Shown: positions 1-10,277, numbered from the stretch's first letter. The stretch is 64,000 bases of DNA from Candidatus Gastranaerophilales bacterium (GCA_944326485.1 CALVED010000002.1:186001-250000); one strand, 5' to 3'. Translations and numbers: made by a program. Notes: generated by a model not told the origin, from the letters alone.

Positions 1-1
1 A

Positions 2-1354
2 GAAGTCTTATTTAATGTTTTAGCAAAACAATATAGAACAAATGATTTTAATAAATGGAGTGATTTAGATAAAAATCTATATAGTTCAAAATGCTCAAAT
101 AAAGAAAGAGAAGACCGAATAAGAGAAATAAAAGAAACATATCCAAATGAAATAGATTTTGAAATGTTTGTTCAATTTATTGCAGATAAAGAACAGAAAG
201 AGAGCAGAAGATATTTAAATTCTCAAAATATAAAATTATATGGGGATTGTTTAATAGGATTTTCTCCAAGTGAAATATGGGCAAATAAAGATTGTTTTAG
301 AGAAAATTTGTATTATGGCGGACCAGATCCAAATTGCAGTGAAACAAATAATATTCAAACATGGGGGCTAAATGCTCTTGATTATACAAAATTAGGTGAA
401 TGCACAGACGATGGTGATTTATCAAAATTGAAAGAAGTTGGCAGATGTTTATATGATAAATATACAATTTTCTTTAAACGATATGATGGATTAAGGATGG
501 ATGCTGCGTGGCAATTTGTTACTCCTTTTATTTATCAAGCAATAAATGGTACTTACGAAGAAGTTAAAATGCCTCAGATTGATTTTACTATTTTTAATAT
601 AATGAAAGCAGCTGCAAAGAATGTATTAAAAGATAAATTCGATGAACAAAATCCTGATAATATAATGCTTGAATTGGTAGGTATATCAGCAGGCAAAAGC
701 AGAGAAATGACTTTGAACAAGTACCCACATTTGTATACTACAGCTTATGCTGAATATGATGAAACACCTAAAAAATTTTTTGAAAAGGGTTATCAAAATG
801 GTAAATTTTATACCGGAGTTGGATGCCATGATAATGATTCTTTAAATAATTTAGCCAGAGATTCTCATAAGAGGAAATTGCATTTAGACGGAATGCAAAG
901 AGATTACAATTTAAATATGGCTGATTTAAAATTTAAGAGTGAAGAATACAGCAAAATGTCAGATGAAGAAAGAAAACAAGAAGATTTTAGAACTGCAAAA
1001 TTTGCTGAAATATATACTTCTGCCAAACAATTTTTTACACTTCCTGATATGTTTGGTATGTCAGAAAGGATAAATATATCAGGCAAATATAGTGAAAATA
1101 ATTGGACAGTTCGTATACCTACAGATTATGAAAGATTTTATTTTTCACAGCTTTCAAATGGTTTTGGATTAAATATTCCTAAAGTATTTTCAGTAGCTAT
1201 GAGAATGAAAGAAGGGGCAAAGAATGAACAACTAATAGAAAAATGCCAAGAAGCTGCTGAAATTCTAAGACAAAAAGGTCCAATGACAGAAGAAGATGCC
1301 AATAAATGGCAGGCAGAAGGAAAGCTTACTAATAAGTTTGAATATGTAGCATAA
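2..1354 (+). CDS. malQ: 4-alpha-glucanotransferase (amylomaltase, GH77), 5' truncated
   Basis: This transfers alpha-1,4-glucan segments between malto-oligosaccharides in the cytoplasm and is normally part of glycogen or maltodextrin metabolism. The frame is open from base 2 and has no credible start, so the N-terminus lies before the window; 450 residues are visible. Amylomaltase landmarks appear in order: GDCLIGF, a WANKDCF block, GGPDP (compare the family GxPPD), LRMDAA around nt 490-505 with the expected nucleophile Asp after Arg, MLELVG around nt 665-680 with the expected acid/base Glu, and CHDND around nt 826-840 with the third catalytic Asp. Several positions differ from the textbook motifs (LELVG rather than AEDLG), so this is a divergent subfamily. 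A strong terminator follows the stop codon directly. Family assignment is firm; exact substrate preference cannot be read from the sequence. Confidence 0.85.
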   Translation, partial: EVLFNVLAKQYRTNDFNKWSDLDKNLYSSKCSNKEREDRIREIKETYPNEIDFEMFVQFIADKEQKESRRYLNSQNIKLYGDCLIGFSPSEIWANKDCFRENLYYGGPDPNCSETNNIQTWGLNALDYTKLGECTDDGDLSKLKEVGRCLYDKYTIFFKRYDGLRMDAAWQFVTPFIYQAINGTYEEVKMPQIDFTIFNIMKAAAKNVLKDKFDEQNPDNIMLELVGISAGKSREMTLNKYPHLYTTAYAEYDETPKKFFEKGYQNGKFYTGVGCHDNDSLNNLARDSHKRKLHLDGMQRDYNLNMADLKFKSEEYSKMSDEERKQEDFRTAKFAEIYTSAKQFFTLPDMFGMSERINISGKYSENNWTVRIPTDYERFYFSQLSNGFGLNIPKVFSVAMRMKEGAKNEQLIEKCQEAAEILRQKGPMTEEDANKWQAEGKLTNKFEYVA

Positions 1355-1388
1355 TAAAATGCCCCTTGAAAAAGGGGCATTTTATTAT
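1351..1388. terminator. Bidirectional intrinsic terminator, malQ / glycine-serine-rich gene
   Basis: A perfect inverted repeat: core arms 1356-1367 and 1372-1383 around a GAAA tetraloop, extended by five more A-T pairs on each side. A and T runs flank both arms, so it can stop transcripts from both convergent genes. The left side overlaps the malQ stop codon. Confidence 0.85.
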
Positions 1389-1399
1389 GTGAGAAAAGA

Positions 1400-2206
1400 T
1401 TATAAGTTTTGTATTTTATCAGACATACCTTCAATATCATCTTTTAACATTTTCTTAACTACATCATTTTGTGCATCGAGCATTTTAACAACAGTTTCAA
1501 TATTTTTAATCTTGTTTTGTAAGATTGTATCGGCATTATTCAAAATACTGCTTGAAACTTTTTGATAAGCTGCAAGAGGTGCACTTGCTGTACCTTGAAG
1601 TAGGTTACCAATTAATGTTGTTCCTAAGCCAAAAGAACCAAGATAAGGAGACATAGCTTGTAAAATACCGCCAAACCCAGAAACAACACCTGCCGCAGGA
1701 AGAAGGAAGCTATCTCCAAAACCAAAACCAGAGGCTAAACCAGCTGTATAAGTAAGTGCGTTTATACCTGTTGTACCTGCTATTTCTGAGACAGAAGTTA
1801 AAGAAGAAGCACCACCGGTCATATATCCTTCATTTTGAGAAGAACCGAAGCCTTGAACTATAGATGCAGCTCCACCTGTAAATCCTGTATATTGAGAAAG
1901 TGAACCTATGCCGAAAGAAGAACCGGTCCCACTGGTAGAACTTGTTCCTGTCCAGTAAGAAGTACCAGGAATATTAATAGATGTTCCTCCGCCCATTGTT
2001 GACATAAATGAACTGGGTGCTATCATACTTGCTAATTTCCATAAGAAACTTCCTGCTGTACCAAAACCGGCACCGTCTGATGATGAACCGCTGACTGTTA
2101 TATCTCTCAATAAATCATAGGTTTCAAATAACATCGCTGTTGCATCACTGCTTAATCCGCCGTATTTATTTGATATTACTAAATAACTGTCATTTTTATA
2201 ACTCAT
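1400..2206 (-). CDS. Unrecognised glycine/serine-rich protein
   Basis: 268 residues, no family recognised. The N-terminal 40 residues look globular (SYLVISNKYGG, then ATAMLFETYDLL). Residues about 40-200 are very rich in Gly, Ser, Thr and Ala, with recurring GFG and SGFG-like short blocks and weakly hydrophobic glycine-rich stretches. Residues about 205-268 turn into a charged, heptad-like helix with many Asn, Lys and Asp. No signal peptide is visible. It follows the MGLAASQ-type gene on the same strand with a gap of about 60 bp and may be co-transcribed. The composition suggests a structural or surface protein; that is inference. Confidence 0.6.
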   Translation of the reverse strand: MSYKNDSYLVISNKYGGLSSDATAMLFETYDLLRDITVSGSSSDGAGFGTAGSFLWKLASMIAPSSFMSTMGGGTSINIPGTSYWTGTSSTSGTGSSFGIGSLSQYTGFTGGAASIVQGFGSSQNEGYMTGGASSLTSVSEIAGTTGINALTYTAGLASGFGFGDSFLLPAAGVVSGFGGILQAMSPYLGSFGLGTTLIGNLLQGTASAPLAAYQKVSSSILNNADTILQNKIKNIETVVKMLDAQNDVVKKMLKDDIEGMSDKIQNL

Positions 2207-2265
2207 CTTTTACTTTCCTACCGTGTTTATTTGTGTTTGCTAACCTATTATTTAATTATTTATTT

Positions 2266-3240
2266 CTATGAGAATGTATTGAATGTATTTTCAATATTTT
2301 TATCAAGAACAGCTTTAACAGCTTCTAATTCAGTTTGAAGTTCGTTTTGTTCTGTATCTATTTGATTTAATCTTAATTCAAGAACTTTATCTTCTTGTTG
2401 TAAAGATTCTGTTTGCGCATTTAAATCAGCTACCTTTTTATTATATTCATCTTTGCTCATTGTATAGTCACGCAATGCTGCATCATAACCTTCAGAATTA
2501 TAGATTCTTGTTGTGTCAACTTCAGCATTATTGAATATTGTTGCACCTGTATTTGGATCTGTTGCAGAAATGCTTGAAAATCTGTTATTTGCATCAAATG
2601 TAACTGTAGCATTTTCAAAAATTACTGTTTCTGTAACTTCTTTATTACTGCTGTAATATGAAGATAATTCCATTTCGGGAGTATAATTTTCAACTTGTGA
2701 TGGTGTCATATAATGTGTTAAACCATTTGCATCTTGGTAATAATATAGTGAATTATCAGTAACTGTTCCTTCTCCATAAGTTGAGTTGATTAGAGAAATC
2801 ATACTTGCACTATTTTGAGCATTTGCTGTTAATGTATATGAACCATCTGTTGTATTTAGTGTGTATATTTTATTTCCTTGTTCGTCAGTTGTAGATGTTA
2901 TACTGGAATTTGTTAACACACTTCCTACTGCTACATTTTTATTATAGGTACGTTCAGTATTTAAATAATATGTACCATCATCATTTTGATAATAACTTTT
3001 AACTAAATAGCTTCCATCATATCCAGATGTGTTATCAAGTGAAAAAGAATAATTTGTTTCATAGAATTCTGTAGAATCAGGAGCTACAGGTACTTCTAAA
3101 GATAATAATTGACTATATAAGGCATTAACTTCTTCAGCTAAAGCAGTACGTTGCTGGTTTACCTGTTGTCCTTCATATTCTATATTAGATTTTCTTGCTG
3201 TTATACCTAAAAACCTTGCCTGTGATGCCGCTAAACCCAT
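2266..3240 (-). CDS. MGLAASQAR-type protein with C-terminal coiled coil, function unknown
   Basis: 324 residues. The N-terminus is MGLAASQARFLGITARKS followed by a Gln-rich helix (EGQQVNQQR). I have an impression of similar N-termini in hypothetical proteins of gut Gastranaerophilales and a few other phyla, without a known function. The middle (about 45-240) is Thr/Ser/Asn/Tyr-rich and beta-like, and residues about 255-315 form a strong coiled coil rich in Gln, Glu and Leu. There is no Sec signal or TM helix. The helix-beta-helix layout and the N-terminus recall flagellar-hook or filament-type proteins, but that is only a resemblance. It lies upstream of the glycine-rich gene on the same strand. 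Confidence 0.65.
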   Translation of the reverse strand: MGLAASQARFLGITARKSNIEYEGQQVNQQRTALAEEVNALYSQLLSLEVPVAPDSTEFYETNYSFSLDNTSGYDGSYLVKSYYQNDDGTYYLNTERTYNKNVAVGSVLTNSSITSTTDEQGNKIYTLNTTDGSYTLTANAQNSASMISLINSTYGEGTVTDNSLYYYQDANGLTHYMTPSQVENYTPEMELSSYYSSNKEVTETVIFENATVTFDANNRFSSISATDPNTGATIFNNAEVDTTRIYNSEGYDAALRDYTMSKDEYNKKVADLNAQTESLQQEDKVLELRLNQIDTEQNELQTELEAVKAVLDKNIENTFNTFS

Positions 3241-3400
3241 TGTCTTTCTCCATCGAAATTGTTACTTTAATTAGCTTATCGACCTTTTTTTCGCTAATCT
3301 TTAATTTCTTTAATAAAATTGTAAAGTAATGTTAAATTCTTAATGGAAAAAATATATTCATACTTTTTTTCTTTTTAATGATTTTTTTTATTTAGGCAAG

Positions 3401-3431
3401 AAAAAGGAGAACAAAATTTGTTCTCCTTTTT
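3401..3431. terminator. Intrinsic terminator
   Basis: Arms 3401-3412 and 3420-3431 form a 12-bp perfect stem with an AAAATTT loop, flanked by A and T runs. It lies about 26 bp downstream of the stop of the small minus-strand gene and also seals it from the gene that follows. Confidence 0.8.
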
Positions 3432-3457
3432 TAAATTTTACTTTTTATTGTTTATTT

Positions 3458-3691
3458 TTATTTTTTATATAAATCTTGAGCCATACAATTATTAAGGTTT
3501 CTTCTTAAATTCATTAATCTTACATTCATCTGATTTTTTAAATTTTGACATCTTATTGTATCTGCGATTATGTTAAACTCCATATCAGAAAGTGAATTAT
3601 GCCTTACTGTTGTTGGTATAATATTTTCAGTTTCTTGTGGAGAAATTTTTTCTTGATAATTAATTCCGAATCTAATAGGTGAAACTCTCAT
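3458..3691 (-). CDS. Small protein with RFG-type N-terminal motif, unknown
   Basis: 77 residues starting MRVSPIRFGINYQEK, then an Asn/Arg/Leu-rich helical part. The start is supported by an AAGG ribosome site about 9 bases upstream and the end by a strong terminator. The M-R-V-x-x-I-x-F-G beginning resembles the FKS/YKGG N-termini of other unrecognised proteins in this window. No domain or membrane segment is visible. The two Cys residues (CQN, NNCM) are not in a recognised metal motif. Confidence 0.6.
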   Translation of the reverse strand: MRVSPIRFGINYQEKISPQETENIIPTTVRHNSLSDMEFNIIADTIRCQNLKNQMNVRLMNLRRNLNNCMAQDLYKK

Positions 3692-3789
3692 ATCTTTTAC
3701 CTTCTTTTTAAATTATTTATAAATAATTTCTATCATTTTCTCACTAATACAAAAACTAAACAAGAAAAAATTTGTTAATCATATTGTTA

Positions 3790-3868
3790 TGAGTGTGATT
3801 TTCGCAAAAATTTAGTACTTTGTTAACGATGATGACTCGCTAATAAAGTGAGATAAGATACTAGATTA
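3790..3868 (+). repeat. Dispersed intergenic repeat, copy A (3' half, degenerate)
   Basis: It matches the second half of the full repeat at 30927-31111: a GAGTG block, a TTTTC block, then TAGTACTTTGTTA, the loop GATGA and CTCGCTAATAAAGT, ending GATACTAGATTA. It lies between divergent genes, about 50 bp before the ade start. The hairpin arms (3814-3827 and 3833-3846) are partly decayed. Confidence 0.7.
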
Positions 3869-3919
3869 GTTATTTTATGTTAATATAAACAAATAATTAT
3901 ATTTATATATGGAGAATAG

Positions 3920-5629
3920 ATGTCATTAGAAGAAATCATAGAAACTGCCAGAGGAAAAATTGAAGCAGATTTGGTTATCAAAAATGCTCAGATTATTAAT
4001 GTATTAACAGAGGAAATATATCAATCTGATGTTGCAGTGAAAGATAATATAATAGCAGGAATAGGAACAGGATATAAAGGGAAAAAAGAGATAGATGCTA
4101 AAGGTAAATATCTATCGCCTTCTTTTATTGATGGACATGTTCATATAGAAAGTTCAATGTTAATGCCATCAGAATTTGCCAGGTTGGTTGTACCAACAGG
4201 TACTACGACTATAGTTGCCGATCCTCATGAAATATCTAATGTTATAGGTCTTCATGGTATAAGTTTTATGAGAGAGGCTTCAAAAAATTTACCTTTAGAT
4301 ATATATATGACACTTCCTTCGTGTGTCCCTGCTTCCCCTTATGAGACTTCTGGTTTTGAATTAAACAGTTATGATTTGTCATTATTAATTGATAGTCCTT
4401 GGGTGTTGGGAATAGCAGAAATGATGAATTTCCCTGGAGTTATTAATTTGGATAAAGAAGTTTTGTCAAAAATAAAGTTAGGTATAGAAAAAAATAAAAG
4501 AATAGACGGACATTCTCCTTATTTATCTGGGAAAGATTTGTGTGCATATATAGCTGCTGGTGTTTCTTCAGATCATGAATGTAATAATATGAATGAAGCT
4601 ATTGAAAAATTAAGGCTTGGAATGTATTTAATGGTTAGAGAAGGAAGTGCTGCCAAAGATTTAGATGCTCTAAGCCCTGTCCTGAAAAAATTTCCTACAA
4701 GAAAATGTATGTTTGTAACAGATGACAGATATCCCGATGCATTAAAAGAACATATTAATATGATGGTAAGAAAATCTGTAGAAAATGGCATAAGTCCAAT
4801 TAAAGCAATTCAAATGGCTAGTATTAATACGGCTGAATATTTTGGATTAAAAGAAGTTGGTGCTATTGCTCCCGGTTATAAAGCAGATATGCTTTTACTT
4901 GATAATCTTGAAGATTTTAAACCTTCTTATGTTATAAAAAATGGAGAAATTGTTGCAAAAGATGGTAATTTGGTAATTAATATAGAAAAAAAGAATTTTT
5001 CTTCTTTAAGAGGTACTGTAAATATAAGATGGTTGGATAAAGAAGACTTAAAAATAAAAGCTAAATCAAGTAAAGTAAGAGCAATTGAAGTAAAAGACGG
5101 ACAACTTGTTACTAAATGTGTTGATGCAGATATAAATGTTGTTAATGGATTTGCTGAAAGTAATTTAAATGACGATGTATTAAAAATACTTGTTATTGAA
5201 AGACATAAAGCAAGTGGTAATATAGGAATAGGATTTGTAAAAGGGTTTGGTATTAAGGAAGGTGCTATTGCTTCCACAGTTGCTCATGATTCTCATAATA
5301 TGATTGTTATTGGCACTAATGATGATGATATGTTAAAAGCAATTAAAGAACTTGTAAAATCACAGGGCGGTAAGGTTATTATAAGAAATAATGAAGTAGT
5401 TGCCAAACTTGATCTTCCTATTGCAGGTTTAATGTCTGAAGATTATGCAGAGAATTTTCTTTCAAAGTATAAGAAATTGAAAGAAGGAGAGAAAATAATT
5501 GGCAGTGCTTTAGAAGAACCATTTATGACCATGTCTTTTTTATCTTTATCGGTAATTCCAGAGCTTAAGCTTACAGATAAAGGTTTAATGGATGTTGTAA
5601 ATAATAAATTTACAGAGTTATTTATTTAA
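3920..5629 (+). CDS. ade: Adenine deaminase
   Basis: Deaminates adenine to hypoxanthine for purine salvage; a binuclear metal amidohydrolase of the AdeC/Ade family. At 569 residues it has the usual length. Metal-site and family blocks are clear: SFIDGHVHIESSM around residue 70, VADPHEISNVIG around residue 98, a conserved DHE (SSDHECNN, about residue 220), and C-terminal blocks GNIGIGFVKGFG and STVAHDSHN typical of the second domain. The start has a GGAG ribosome site 9 bases upstream. It converges on the DUF2142-type gene with stop codons directly abutting and no room for a separate terminator. Confidence 0.95.
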   Translation: MSLEEIIETARGKIEADLVIKNAQIINVLTEEIYQSDVAVKDNIIAGIGTGYKGKKEIDAKGKYLSPSFIDGHVHIESSMLMPSEFARLVVPTGTTTIVADPHEISNVIGLHGISFMREASKNLPLDIYMTLPSCVPASPYETSGFELNSYDLSLLIDSPWVLGIAEMMNFPGVINLDKEVLSKIKLGIEKNKRIDGHSPYLSGKDLCAYIAAGVSSDHECNNMNEAIEKLRLGMYLMVREGSAAKDLDALSPVLKKFPTRKCMFVTDDRYPDALKEHINMMVRKSVENGISPIKAIQMASINTAEYFGLKEVGAIAPGYKADMLLLDNLEDFKPSYVIKNGEIVAKDGNLVINIEKKNFSSLRGTVNIRWLDKEDLKIKAKSSKVRAIEVKDGQLVTKCVDADINVVNGFAESNLNDDVLKILVIERHKASGNIGIGFVKGFGIKEGAIASTVAHDSHNMIVIGTNDDDMLKAIKELVKSQGGKVIIRNNEVVAKLDLPIAGLMSEDYAENFLSKYKKLKEGEKIIGSALEEPFMTMSFLSLSVIPELKLTDKGLMDVVNNKFTELFI

Positions 5630-6910
5630 TTACATTGTTATATTTATTCCGAGTTCGTGATAATACATGTGTAAAATGTTACAGGTTGTATTCAGTAAAT
5701 AAATAATAAATAGAATAATAAAAGCTTTAAAATAATATTTATATTTTTCACTAAATTTTATTTTATTAGTAGATAAGAATAAGAAAATTAAAGGTAATAA
5801 AGATAGAAAATATCGACCTTGAACTCCGGTAATTAAATCTGAATTTATCGGAGTCCAATAAATTAATTCAATGTATAAAATGGCAAAATAAGAAATAATT
5901 AATAATAGAAAAGACGTAATTTTTATATTATAAGGTATTTTTTCACCTAATACGAATAGCATACTAAAAAATATTATTATAGTTAGTATATAAATATCAG
6001 ATGTAAGAAAAATTGAAAGTAATCCCAAAATTCCTATTAGTCCTTTTGTGTAGACATAAAATTCATTTATTGTTGTTATATATGTGATTTTAAAAACATC
6101 TAAGGGATTTTGAAATATATATATAGGATTATTCAATACACAATGTAAGGGATTTAAGTTTTTTGGGTTTATACTTGCCCAATAGTAACTGATAAAAATA
6201 GTTAGGATGATTAAAGGTAATATAAATAATATTTTATTTTTTTTCAAAGGAATAAAAAAATATAAAAGAACAGGGTAGATTATTCCTTTGCAAAAAGCGC
6301 CTATTATTGAAAAGCAAGAAAGAAGTGAAAATTCTTTCTTTGTTATTTTATCTTTATTAAAAATTAGTTTAAATAAATATGCAAAGAAAAGAAAAGCAAA
6401 TGCTGTATTAAATGAATCAGCACTATAGCTCATCCCTTCATATAAAGCCATTGGCAAAAGTCCTGAGAACAGAAAAGGATATTTAAAAATAGGAGTTATC
6501 TTAATTGCAATTGAAATTAAGATAATATACATTAGCAAATTACACAATCTTCCAAAATAAAAAATTGCTTTATCATTATCTAAGAACTTACAGCCTAATT
6601 TAATTGCTGTTGCTGTTGGTAGGTACATTATTGCTGAATTTCGGCTTGCAAAATGAAAGTTATTTGAATCTCTTTTAGAAATAATAGATTCAAAATATTT
6701 ATCATATTTAGTTATTTTAACAGGTTCTTTGCTATAAAAAATACCATCTGCTATTTCACAGCTTCTGAAAACATGTGAAGATTCATCTGGAACGCAGTTA
6801 GGAGGAGTTAGAAATAAAAAACGAAGTCCAAAAAATAAGGCAATAACGGCAAAAATTATTTCAGGATGATTAAGAATGTTTATAAAAAAATTGCCAATAC
6901 TGTTTTTCAT
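5630..6910 (-). CDS. DUF2142-type polytopic membrane protein
   Basis: 426 residues with about 10-12 hydrophobic segments. After the first TM helix comes PPNCVPDESSHVFRS, matching the DUF2142 signature in which an acidic PDE(S/P)xH loop follows TM1. That loop resembles the catalytic loop of GT-C glycosyltransferases, so the protein may transfer sugars from a lipid-linked donor at the outer face of the inner membrane; this is inference. The gene starts 10 bp after the dtd stop, so it is probably the last gene of the gyrA-ridA-dtd transcript, although its function seems unrelated. Confidence 0.75.
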   Translation of the reverse strand: MKNSIGNFFINILNHPEIIFAVIALFFGLRFLFLTPPNCVPDESSHVFRSCEIADGIFYSKEPVKITKYDKYFESIISKRDSNNFHFASRNSAIMYLPTATAIKLGCKFLDNDKAIFYFGRLCNLLMYIILISIAIKITPIFKYPFLFSGLLPMALYEGMSYSADSFNTAFAFLFFAYLFKLIFNKDKITKKEFSLLSCFSIIGAFCKGIIYPVLLYFFIPLKKNKILFILPLIILTIFISYYWASINPKNLNPLHCVLNNPIYIFQNPLDVFKITYITTINEFYVYTKGLIGILGLLSIFLTSDIYILTIIIFFSMLFVLGEKIPYNIKITSFLLLIISYFAILYIELIYWTPINSDLITGVQGRYFLSLLPLIFLFLSTNKIKFSEKYKYYFKAFIILFIIYLLNTTCNILHMYYHELGINITM

Positions 6911-6920
6911 ATATTGCCTT

Positions 6921-7367
6921 TTATTTATCAGGAGCTTGAATTATAAAAGTAACAGGTCCGTCATTTAATAGAGATATTTCCATATGTGCACCAAAAACTC
7001 CTGTTTTGACAGGAATATTTTGTTCTTTTATTTTACTTATGAAATATTCATAAATATTATTTGCATCATTAGGATTCATCGCATTATCAAAACTTGGGCG
7101 AGTTCCCTTTTTCGTATCCGCACATAAAGTAAATTGAGAAACAACGAGAATACTTCCTTCCATGTCTTTTATAGAAAGGTTCATTTTCCCATTTTCATCA
7201 GGGAAGCATCTTAATGCACAAATTTTGTTTGCAAGCCAGTCAGCCTGCTCTTTTACATCACCTTTTTCAGCACCAAATAAAATTAAATAACCTTTTTCGA
7301 TTGAGCTAAAAAGTTTATTATCAATCGAAACGCTTGCATTCTTAACACGTTGAACAACTATTTTCAT
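6921..7367 (-). CDS. dtd: D-aminoacyl-tRNA deacylase
   Basis: Removes D-amino acids (classically D-Tyr) and misacylated glycine from tRNA, recycling the tRNA. 148 residues, the normal DTD length. It begins [15 protein letters not shown], has the active-site SQFTL block (VVSQFTLCAD, about residue 79) and the C-terminal cis-Pro block GPVTF (NDGPVTF rather than NSGPVTF). The start codon overlaps the ridA stop by one base (TAATG), implying translational coupling. Confidence 0.95.
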   Translation of the reverse strand: MKIVVQRVKNASVSIDNKLFSSIEKGYLILFGAEKGDVKEQADWLANKICALRCFPDENGKMNLSIKDMEGSILVVSQFTLCADTKKGTRPSFDNAMNPNDANNIYEYFISKIKEQNIPVKTGVFGAHMEISLLNDGPVTFIIQAPDK

Positions 7368-7747
7368 TATTTGACCGCAACTACTTCGATTTCAACAAGA
7401 GCATTTTTAGGAAGTTCCTTTGCTGCAACGCAAGAACGGGCAGGCTTTGATATAAATGCTTTTTCGTATAAACTGTTAAATACTGCAAAATCTTTCATCT
7501 CTGCTAAGAAACAAGTTGTTTTAACAACATCTTCAAATCCATATCCTGCAGCTTCTAATAAGCCTTTTATATTATTAAGAATAAGATTTGTTTGTTCTTC
7601 AATAGTTCCGTTTAAGAATTCATTTGTTTCCGGGTTTATTGCTATTTGTCCTGAACAATATAAAGTATTTCCGCATAAATATGCTTGTGAATATGGTCCT
7701 ATTGCTTTTGGAGCTTTATCTGTAGATATGATTTTATTCATTACCAA
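7367..7747 (-). CDS. ridA: RidA family enamine/imine deaminase
   Basis: Hydrolyses reactive 2-aminoacrylate-type enamines or imines released by PLP enzymes such as serine dehydratase, which is also encoded in this window. 126 residues. Family blocks: AIGPYSQA near residue 16, [11 protein letters not shown], and [13 protein letters not shown] near residue 106 containing the conserved Arg and Cys, then LVEIEVVA. Two start codons are possible (positions 1 and 3 of MVM); both overlap the 3' end of gyrA by 8-14 bases. It is coupled to dtd downstream. Confidence 0.93.
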   Translation of the reverse strand: MVMNKIISTDKAPKAIGPYSQAYLCGNTLYCSGQIAINPETNEFLNGTIEEQTNLILNNIKGLLEAAGYGFEDVVKTTCFLAEMKDFAVFNSLYEKAFISKPARSCVAAKELPKNALVEIEVVAVK

Positions 7748-10277
7748 AATCTCCTAGTCTGTTTTGAATTGACTCTTCAACTTTTTCATTCATAGCTTCT
7801 TCGCTATAAGAATCATTTGTTTCTGTGCTTACAATTTTGTTAACAGCCATTACAGAATCATTTTCCATTAGATTTTGTATTCTTACACCTGTTGCAGGTC
7901 TTCCTTGTCTTGAAACATCAGAAGCTTTTATTCTTGAAACAATTCCGTTTTGGGTTACAACCATTATTTCATCATTTTCTTCAACTACAGTAAGTGCTAC
8001 TAATCTGGAAGAAGCTGTTTTGAATTTGGTAGCAATTAGACCTATACCGCCTCTATTTTGAGCTCTAAATTCAGACATTTTTGAACGTTTACCAAAACCG
8101 TCTGAAGTTACAACAAGTAAATCAGCATCAAAGTTTCTTGGTATAATATCGCAGCCAATTATAGTATCTGCAGTTCTTAATTTCATTGAGTTTACACCTC
8201 GTGCACTTCTGCCTAAAGGTCTTAAATCATCAATAGCAAATCTTATTGCCATACCGCAGCTTGTTGCTATAAATACTTCATCTGTGTTGTTTGCTTGTTT
8301 TACCCAGTTAAGAGTATCACCTTCTTCTAGTCCAATTGCGATAATTCCATTCTTTCTTATATTCGCAAAATTATCAAGTCCTATTCTCTTAATGTATCCT
8401 TTTTTGGTTAACATTATTAGGTTCGAGTTCGGATCAAAATTCGAAACAGGAACAACTGCTGTAATATTTTCATCTTGTGCTAAAGGTAATACGTTTATTA
8501 TTGGTAACCCTTTTGCTTGTCTTGAACCTTCAGGGAAATCATAAACATTTAAGCTGTATACTGTTCCTTTATTAGAGAAGAACAATACTTTATCGTGCAT
8601 CATTGCTGTGAAGAAATGTCCTACATCATCATCTTCTTTTGTTTTTATTCCACCTTTACCTCGAGTTGCACGATTTTGACGTTCAAATACATCCAATGAA
8701 ATACGTTTAATATACCCTTGTCTTGTTATGAATACGGCCATTGGAATATTTGGAGTTAAATCCTCTATTGTCATTTCATCTGCTTCGGGGAGTATTTGTG
8801 TCTTTCTGTCATCTCCATATTTTTCTTTATCTTCAAGAAGTTCTGTTTTAATGACAGCTAAAACTTTATTTCTATCTGATAATAATTCCTCATATTCTTG
8901 AATTTTTCGTTTTAATTCTTCATATTCTGCTTTTATTTTATCTTGTTCTAAGCCTGTTAAACGTCTTAATTGCATTTCAAGAATAGCATTAGCTTGATCA
9001 ACATCAAGTCCGAATTTAGACATTAAACCAATTCTTGCTTCATCTGCAGTTTTAGATTTTTTAATAAGTTCTATTACATCATCAAGGCTTGCTAGTGCTA
9101 TTAGTAAACCTTCTAAAATATGAGCTCTCATTTTTGCTTTTTTTAGGAAGAACAATGTTCTTCTGGTAATAATTTCAACTCTGTGTTCAATGAATTCATT
9201 CAGAACTTCCAATAAATTCATTAAACGAGGTTGTTGACCGACAAGAGCTAACATGTTAACACCAAATGTTGCTGTTAATTGGGTGTATTTATATAAATTA
9301 TTTCTAACAACTTCCGGTTTCGCATCACGTTTAAGTTCAATAACAATACGCATACCATCTCTGTCAGATTCATCTCTTATATCTGAAATACCGTCTATTT
9401 TTTTATCTCTAACAAGTTCAGCTATTTTTGTAATAAGAACAGCTTTATTTACTTGATAAGGAATTTCTGTAATTACAATAGCAGTTCTTGATTGTCTTCC
9501 TCCACTAGCCGGAATTTCTTCAAAAGTAGAAATTGCAGACATCTTTATTGAACCTCTGCCGGTAGTATATGCTTTCTTAATTTCAGAAACTCCAATAATA
9601 CTTGCACCTGTAGGAAAATCAGGACCTTTTACATGGTGCATTAATTCTTCTATAGTAAGATTTGGATTATCAATTAATGCAATTGTTCCATCTACTATTT
9701 CGCATAAATTGTGAGGCGGAATGTTTGTTGCCATACCAACTGCAATACCAGAAACCCCATTTAATAGAAGCATAGGTAATCTTACCGGAAGAACAGATGG
9801 CTCTTCTAATGAACCGTCGAAGTTCGGTACAAAATCCACTGTCTCGCAATCAATATCTGCAAGCATAGATGTTGTTATTTTATGCATTCTTGCTTCTGTA
9901 TACCTCATAGCTGCGGCTCCGTCGCCGTCAACGCTACCAAAGTTTCCGTGTCCGTCTACGGTTAAATATCTTGTAGAAAAATCTTGAGCCATTCTAACTA
10001 ATGATTCATATACGGCTGTATCACCGTGTGGGTGATATTTACCTAATACTTCACCTACGATTCTTGCACATTTCTTAAATGGTTTATCAGGAGTCATGCC
10101 AAGTTCGTTCATTGCAAATAAAATACGTCTGTGAACAGGTTTTAAACCATCACGAACATCAGGAAGCGCCCTTCCTATAATTACTGACATAGCATAATCT
10201 ATATAACATTGTTTCATCTGTTCACGAATGTTTACAGGAACAATTTTTCCATCTTCAAAAAAATTCTTTTGGCTCAA
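7734..10277 (-). CDS. gyrA: DNA gyrase subunit A
   Basis: Breakage-reunion subunit that with GyrB introduces negative supercoils. 847 residues. Visible in order: the winged-helix/tower region beginning [19 protein letters not shown], the quinolone-determining region [17 protein letters not shown] (residues 82-98; Thr and Glu at the E. coli Ser83 and Asp87 positions), the catalytic Tyr126 in [11 protein letters not shown], a coiled-coil tower exit, and six C-terminal beta-pinwheel blades including a GyrA-box-like RATRGKGG. The start is TTG with an AAGGGG ribosome site 9-10 bases upstream. It leads an operon with ridA and dtd. GyrA rather than ParC is favoured by the GyrA-box and pinwheel length. 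Confidence 0.96.
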   Translation of the reverse strand: MSQKNFFEDGKIVPVNIREQMKQCYIDYAMSVIIGRALPDVRDGLKPVHRRILFAMNELGMTPDKPFKKCARIVGEVLGKYHPHGDTAVYESLVRMAQDFSTRYLTVDGHGNFGSVDGDGAAAMRYTEARMHKITTSMLADIDCETVDFVPNFDGSLEEPSVLPVRLPMLLLNGVSGIAVGMATNIPPHNLCEIVDGTIALIDNPNLTIEELMHHVKGPDFPTGASIIGVSEIKKAYTTGRGSIKMSAISTFEEIPASGGRQSRTAIVITEIPYQVNKAVLITKIAELVRDKKIDGISDIRDESDRDGMRIVIELKRDAKPEVVRNNLYKYTQLTATFGVNMLALVGQQPRLMNLLEVLNEFIEHRVEIITRRTLFFLKKAKMRAHILEGLLIALASLDDVIELIKKSKTADEARIGLMSKFGLDVDQANAILEMQLRRLTGLEQDKIKAEYEELKRKIQEYEELLSDRNKVLAVIKTELLEDKEKYGDDRKTQILPEADEMTIEDLTPNIPMAVFITRQGYIKRISLDVFERQNRATRGKGGIKTKEDDDVGHFFTAMMHDKVLFFSNKGTVYSLNVYDFPEGSRQAKGLPIINVLPLAQDENITAVVPVSNFDPNSNLIMLTKKGYIKRIGLDNFANIRKNGIIAIGLEEGDTLNWVKQANNTDEVFIATSCGMAIRFAIDDLRPLGRSARGVNSMKLRTADTIIGCDIIPRNFDADLLVVTSDGFGKRSKMSEFRAQNRGGIGLIATKFKTASSRLVALTVVEENDEIMVVTQNGIVSRIKASDVSRQGRPATGVRIQNLMENDSVMAVNKIVSTETNDSYSEEAMNEKVEESIQNRLGDFGNE

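Noticed and set aside
3710-3729. Perfect 20-bp AT palindrome as an operator, and a similar 22-bp one at 44925-44946
   Set aside because: In such AT-rich intergenic DNA, pure A/T palindromes arise easily and nothing else supports a binding site.
9979-10052. Thr87 and Glu91 in the gyrase quinolone region taken as resistance changes
   Set aside because: Thr and Glu at these positions occur naturally in many lineages; without a susceptible relative to compare there is no case for acquired resistance.
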